In this document: positions 19,508-23,326 of the stretch, one piece after another
How the letters are laid out: each line of letters starts with the position of its first letter
How positions within the stretch are numbered: the first letter of the stretch is position 1
Assembly: GCA_003427395.1 (NCBI GenBank)
Contig: BFEA01000213.1
Coordinates: forward strand, 1,535,991-1,559,316
Direction of reading: 5' to 3'
Length of the DNA: 23,326 nucleotides
Source: Chara braunii
Taxonomy: Eukaryota; Streptophyta; Charophyceae; Charales; Characeae
Translations under genes and position numbers: made by a program
Notes under the pieces: generated by a model
Databases searched by the model: none
Seen by the model: the letters and a program-made list of their open reading frames with translations, nothing else
Told to the model about the DNA's origin: nothing

Positions 19508-20518
19508 TGTCTCCAATAATCATGAATGTGACCTCTGATACAATATCTCGTTACAGTAGACGAAAAGAGTGGAGGGGGAATAGACAGTAAAAGTGTGGAA
19601 GAGATAATCAATGGCCACCAGGAGAGTAGCGCAACATTACCCACTTCTTCTCCGGGTTTCCCCTTGCCTCCACGTCATCAAACAGTATCCGGTAACGAGT
19701 GTGACAAGTCCTGATCACATAGAAGTGCCACGTGGCACTGTTCCCTCATGAAGACAATGGAGACAATCAGCAACGCACAAAGTCGACGTCAACCTCAGGT
19801 AAGTATCCCATTCCTCAATCATCCACAGACCCCGATCTCCCTCCTTGTCGTGACCAATCACCTCATGTAGACAGCGTGGCCAATGCCACGTCAGCAATGA
19901 AGACAGGTGGCATGCACTACATCAGGAGAGGCTGGCGCTTAGCAGAGAAGGCGCCAGCATGCTGCCACAGTCCCGCGTCGTCGTCCACGGTGCCAGCACA
20001 CAGCCAGCGTCAAGCCAGCGTCCAGCCAGCGTCAAGCAGCATAGCAAGACTGAATGTTGACTTCCTGGAGACCAAGCCTTATGTAGTGTTTGGCGAGGCA
20101 GTCTGGCCTCAGGTCTCCCATCCACATTCGTACAGATTGACTCACAGCCAAGGGCCTGGATTGTGTACAGTTGCAGACTTCCACTTGGTCTTGATGCTGT
20201 CTGGGTACCTGCATACAAACAAGTGTGTGCGTCTGACCAGCGGCCTGGGCTGGGTCCACTTTTGACTTTGACTGTTGGCCTCGGGCAGTTGACTTTGGTC
20301 CGCTCAGGCCCTGGATCCACGTAGGGGTCTTTTTCCCCTTTCGGCCTGAGACCGAGTGGTGGCCTGGCAAAACCCTTAGGCATTCAACGAGGCATACTGC
20401 ATGGGTTATTGCAATACCACGGTGGTGGTTGCAGGATATGGGTGTGCTGCCGATGTCTCTTTTGCGGTATCTTGGGTGGCAGTCATTTTGCATATTGTGG
20501 GCGTGAGCTCGTAGACGA
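19508..20518. other. Non-coding flank right of the LTR element
   Basis: No supported gene. The longest open frame (19732-20265 plus, 177 codons) has biased composition and overlaps equally long minus-strand frames. Notable short features are a 16-bp perfect palindrome AGTGCCACGTGGCACT (19724-19739, G-box core CACGTG), three 11-bp tandem units (20001-20033, AGCCAGCGTC core), and three TTGAC cores within 20265-20300. Confidence 0.55.
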
Positions 20519-20547
20519 GGGGTGGGGGTGGGGGTGGGGGTGGGGGT
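20519..20547 (+). repeat. (TGGGGG)n repeat, G-quadruplex-capable
   Basis: Five G-tracts (one of 4 and four of 5) are separated by single T residues. Short loops and long tracts are the classic form for stable intramolecular G-quadruplexes. No adjacent gene gives it a role. Confidence 0.8.
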
Positions 20548-20789
20548 ATGCTTAGGGGTGTATGGTAGGAGTAGAATTTTGTGCTGACTGTGTTAGGTGG
20601 GCGGGACGGATTGTTTTGTTCGTGTTTTGGTGAGGTTTAGTGGCTTGGGCTGTTTGTGGTTGTTTTTGTTTATTGGCGAGTTGAGTGAGGCTTCTGTTCT
20701 ACAATGTGTGCCTTCCTTTCTGCGTGTATCTCTTATTTTTAGGTTTGCGTCTGAAGATATTTTGTAGGCAATTGTGCATTTTAGTGTTT

Positions 20790-20894
20790 TTATGTGTATG
20801 TATGTGTATGTGTGTGTGCATGTGCGTTAAGATTTTATTTATATTTGTATGTGGAGGTATGTTTTTGTAGTTATATGTTTGTCTAAGTGTTTGT

Positions 20895-20935
<41 letters not shown>
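20790..20935 (+). repeat. TG microsatellite, degenerate then pure
   Basis: A TATG/TGTG-rich stretch breaks down in the middle and becomes an almost pure TG run at 20891-20935. It directly precedes the first copy of a 190-bp repeat. Confidence 0.9.
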
Positions 20936-20936
<1 letters not shown>

Positions 20937-20937
20937 A

Positions 20938-21127
20938 CTGCGATCACATGATGCACTGTAAGTACGAAAGAAAAGCATGTGCAAGACACATCCTGGGCAA
21001 AGCACATTCTGCATCCTATATACTGAAGGAGGGTCGTACATGATGTGTGTTAGTTACATACCGGAATGGTTACAAGCCCCAGAACTGATGCATAAATCGC
21101 TGTAGAGGTCGCAGCACAAGGAAGCAG
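20938..21127 (+). repeat. 190-bp direct repeat, copy 1
   Basis: It starts CTGCGATCACATGATGCA and ends near GCAGCACAAGGAAGCAG. It aligns without gaps to 21324-21513 at an offset of 386 bases, with scattered substitutions. No coding sense is visible. Confidence 0.88.
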
Positions 21128-21323
21128 TACCGCACCCGGAAATTAGCCTGAGTAGAATCTCAACTTTTCATCGGGGCTGCTCTAGTGTGCAGGCCAGTTT
21201 CATTTTTGTGATGGAAGGGGAGGGGCGCACCCCTCACCATTTCTTTCATCCACCTCATTTAGAGGGTGCACCGCACCCTTGCGCGCGCATGTGTGTGCGT
21301 GCACTGTGTGCTGCACGTTTACG

Positions 21324-21513
21324 CTGCGATCACATGATGCACCGTAAGTATCAAAGAAAAACATGTGCAAGACACATCCTGGACAAAGCACATTCTCCAT
21401 CCTATATACTGAAGGAGGGTCGTACATGAGGTGTGTTAAATACATACCGGAATGGTTACAAGCCCCAGAACTGACGCATAAATCATTGTGGAAGTTGCAG
21501 CACAAGGCAGCAG
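21324..21513 (+). repeat. 190-bp direct repeat, copy 2
   Basis: Second copy of the block at 20938-21127. It too is preceded by a TG-rich stretch (GCGCGCATGTGTGTGCGTGC), so the duplicated unit may have been the TG run plus the 190-bp block. The 196 bp between the copies are unrelated. Confidence 0.88.
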
Positions 21514-21550
21514 ATATGGGTGTCTGTGGCCAATGAATGCCAAGGAATAA

Positions 21551-21700
21551 ACCACGTGCCAGAAATGAAACAAAAGACCCTCGTCAGAAAAAGATAGAGG
21601 CACTGTTTCATTTGAAGGACAATTAACCACGTACCAGAAATGAAACAAAAGACCCTTGTCAGGAAAAGATAATGGTGATCCTTCATTCCAAGGACAATTT
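21551..21700 (+). repeat. Two 75-bp tandem units
   Basis: Units 21551-21625 and 21626-21700 both begin ACCACGT.CCAGAAATGAAA and end with AAGGACAAT, in register at 75 bp. The first 45 bp are better conserved than the rest. Confidence 0.85.
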
Positions 21701-21785
21701 TTACGAAGGTTCACATCCACCTATTCATGTGTCCATCATCCATCCGTTCATCCGTCTATCAGTCCCTTGGTCACTCGGTACCTCC

Positions 21786-21975
21786 ATCACTCACTCAATC
21801 GCTCACTCGCTCACTCACTCACTCACTCACTCTTCCACTCACCCAATCACTCACTCACTCACTGACTCACTCTTCCACTCACTCACTCACTCACTCACTC
21901 ACTCACTCACTCACTCACTCACTCACTCTTCCACTCACTCACTCACTCACTCACTCACTCACACTTCCACTCACC
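21786..21975 (+). repeat. (CACT)n tetranucleotide array
   Basis: Long CACT/TCAC repeats are broken at intervals by CTTCCACT. The array is open in several frames only because of the repeat, giving Ser/His/Leu/Thr-rich pseudo-proteins. Confidence 0.93.
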
Positions 21976-22038
21976 CACACCCACCCAATCAATCACTCAT
22001 GCAATCAACCAATCGCTCATGCACCCAACCAATCCCTC

Positions 22039-22266
22039 GATCACGCAACCCACCCATGCCACGATTACGCAACCAACCCATGCCTCGATTGCACAACCAA
22101 CGCATCCCTCGATCACGCAACCAGCCCATCCCTCGATCACGCAACCGACCCTCCCCTCGATCACACAACCAACCCACCCCTTGATCACGCAACCAACCCG
22201 CCCCTCGATCACGCAACCAGCCCACCCCTCGATCACGCAACCAACCCGCTCCTCAATCACGCAACG
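22039..22266 (+). repeat. 24-bp minisatellite, about 9.5 copies
   Basis: Units start at 22039 and recur every 24 bases to 22255. The conserved half is GATCACGCAACC and the variable half is close to AACCCACCCCTC. As 24 is a multiple of three, all frames stay open and spell an eight-residue repeat in each. I read this as satellite and not a gene. Confidence 0.9.
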
Positions 22267-22302
22267 GACTGACCAACCGACTCATCGACCCACCAACCCA
22301 CC

Positions 22303-22578
22303 AACCCCACCAACAATCAATCAATCAATCAATCAATCAACCAATCGATCAATCAATCACTTAGTCAATCAATCACTCAATCAATCATGCAATCGATCAT
22401 GCAATCAATCATGCAATCAATCATGCAATCAATCACACGATCAATCAATCGCTCCACTCAATGAATAGCTCAATCAATCACTCAATCACTTGCTCATCAA
22501 CCGCTCCTCCTCTCACTCACTTGCTCATCACTCGCTCATGCGCTCACTCCGTACTCCCTCACTCGCTCACTCCTTCAC
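22303..22578 (+). repeat. Compound AATC-array block, copy 1
   Basis: The block begins AACCCCACCAACAATCAATC. It runs through an AATC/ATGC-rich array, then ATGAATAGCTC, a CTCACTCACTTGCTCATC stretch and a GCGCTCACTCCGTACTCCC segment. The same order recurs in the next block. Confidence 0.85.
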
Positions 22579-22587
22579 AACCCCACC

Positions 22588-22647
<60 letters not shown>

Positions 22648-22927
22648 ATCGATCAATCGATCAATCAACCAATCAACCAATCGACCAATCGATCAATCAA
22701 TCACTTAGTCAATCAATCACTCAATCACTCAATCACTCAATCAATCATGCAATCAATCATGCAATCAATCACGCAATCAATCACACGATCAATCAATCGC
22801 TCCACTCAATGAATAGCTCAATCAATCACTCAATCACTTGCTTATCAACCGCTCCTCCTCTCACTCACTTGCTCATCACTCGCTCATGCGCTCACTCCGT
22901 ACTCCCTCACTCCCTCACTTACTTTCT
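22579..22927 (+). repeat. Compound AATC-array block, copy 2 (expanded)
   Basis: Repeats the preceding block in the same order and direction, starting at AACCCCACCAACAATC (22579). Its AATC array is about 72 bp longer, so the offset grows from 276 at the start to 348 at ATGAATAGCTC (22461 and 22809). Confidence 0.85.
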
Positions 22928-23236
22928 CCCGCCCTCCCCCACCCCTCCCTCCCTGCCTCCCTGCCACCCCTTCCTCCGTCACTCACTAAAGCAATCGAAC
23001 AATCAATCAATCACTCAATTACTCAATTACTCCATTACTCGATCACTCAATCAATCGATTGAATGATCCTCCCATTTCCATTTCAAACTCCGTTGAAATC
23101 CAAACCTGCATTGCGACTCAACATGACAACAAAAAACGAAGAAAGGTGAAAAATTGGAGAAACGCAAGGGAAGAACGGAGAAACGCAAATAGAACCACAG
23201 GCATTGAATACAATGGTGATTCCCTGTCTTGCCGCC
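22928..23236. other. Non-coding, mostly unique sequence
   Basis: It starts with a C-rich CCCTCC run, then a short AATC/ACTC array to about 23065, then about 170 bp of apparently single-copy sequence. No gene is seen. Confidence 0.6.
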
Positions 23237-23237
23237 A

Positions 23238-23275
<38 letters not shown>

Positions 23276-23294
23276 ACAGACACACAGACACACA

Positions 23295-23326
<32 letters not shown>
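23237..23326 (+). repeat. CA then GA microsatellite at window edge
   Basis: A CA run with a few GA interruptions (23237-23312) passes into GA repeats that reach the last base. A contig ending in a microsatellite is a common assembly stop. Confidence 0.95.

Noticed and set aside
19732-20265. 177-codon plus-strand ORF
   Set aside because: No recognisable domain. It overlaps minus-strand ORFs of similar length (153 codons twice), composition is skewed, and no splice or promoter context is visible.
21727-22272. 181-codon plus-strand ORF with Ser/His/Leu/Thr and octapeptide repeats
   Set aside because: It is spelled entirely by CACT and 24-bp tandem repeats. Every frame is open there, including the minus strand, so there is no coding evidence.
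22039-22927. CRISPR-like spacing of repeats
   Set aside because: Units are contiguous tandem repeats with no unique spacers, and the context is eukaryotic.

Overview
The window shows no host gene that I can support. It holds two decayed retrotransposons, both on the minus strand, and a tail of tandem repeats. The content points to a streptophyte (plant-lineage) nuclear genome. The evidence is a plant-type L1 LINE with a DUF4283-like/CCHC ORF1, a Ty3/Gypsy element primed by the plant initiator-tRNA-Met type of primer site, very long simple repeats, and assembly features of a draft short-read genome (Nextera junction adapter at base 1, single Ns, N-filled poly-G gap). My best guess is a charophyte alga such as Chara braunii. 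That is an inference from family resemblance and was not tested here.

Layout. 1-34 is a sequencing adapter remnant. 35-1237 is non-coding with a 36-G run. 1238-9438 (minus) is an L1-clade LINE about 8.2 kb long. Its ORF1 is unusually long (about 977 codons). Its ORF2 carries an APE endonuclease, a reverse transcriptase, a zinc-finger reverse-transcriptase C-terminal domain (zf-RVT) and a further C-terminal tail. Both ORFs are broken by stops and frameshifts. 9455-9614 holds A-tracts (as read on the LINE strand) directly upstream of ORF1. 9615-10205 is non-coding with a 20-N gap. 10206-19503 (minus) is a structurally complete Ty3/Gypsy LTR retrotransposon. Its two LTRs are both 941 bp once an assembly duplication in the left one is discounted. 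It has TG...CA ends, a tRNA-iMet primer binding site, a polypurine tract, a 4-bp target duplication, a 1.7-kb leader and one gag-pol frame interrupted by about eight stops and several frameshifts. 19508-20518 is non-coding flank. 20519-23326 is repeat-rich: a G-quadruplex-type repeat, TG runs, a 190-bp direct repeat, a 75-bp tandem pair, CACT arrays, a 24-bp minisatellite, a duplicated AATC-array block, and a CA/GA run at the window edge.

Both elements look non-autonomous now. The LINE RT active site reads FAND in place of FADD, the Gypsy RNase H has lost its first catalytic Asp, and nearly all premature stops can be explained by single C-to-T or G-to-A changes, as expected from decay of methylated cytosines. 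I see no new defence or metabolic system. The most informative observations are the full boundary set of the Gypsy element, its long structured leader and chromodomain-like tail, the oversized LINE ORF1 with the extra ORF2 tail, and several assembly artefacts a user should know about.
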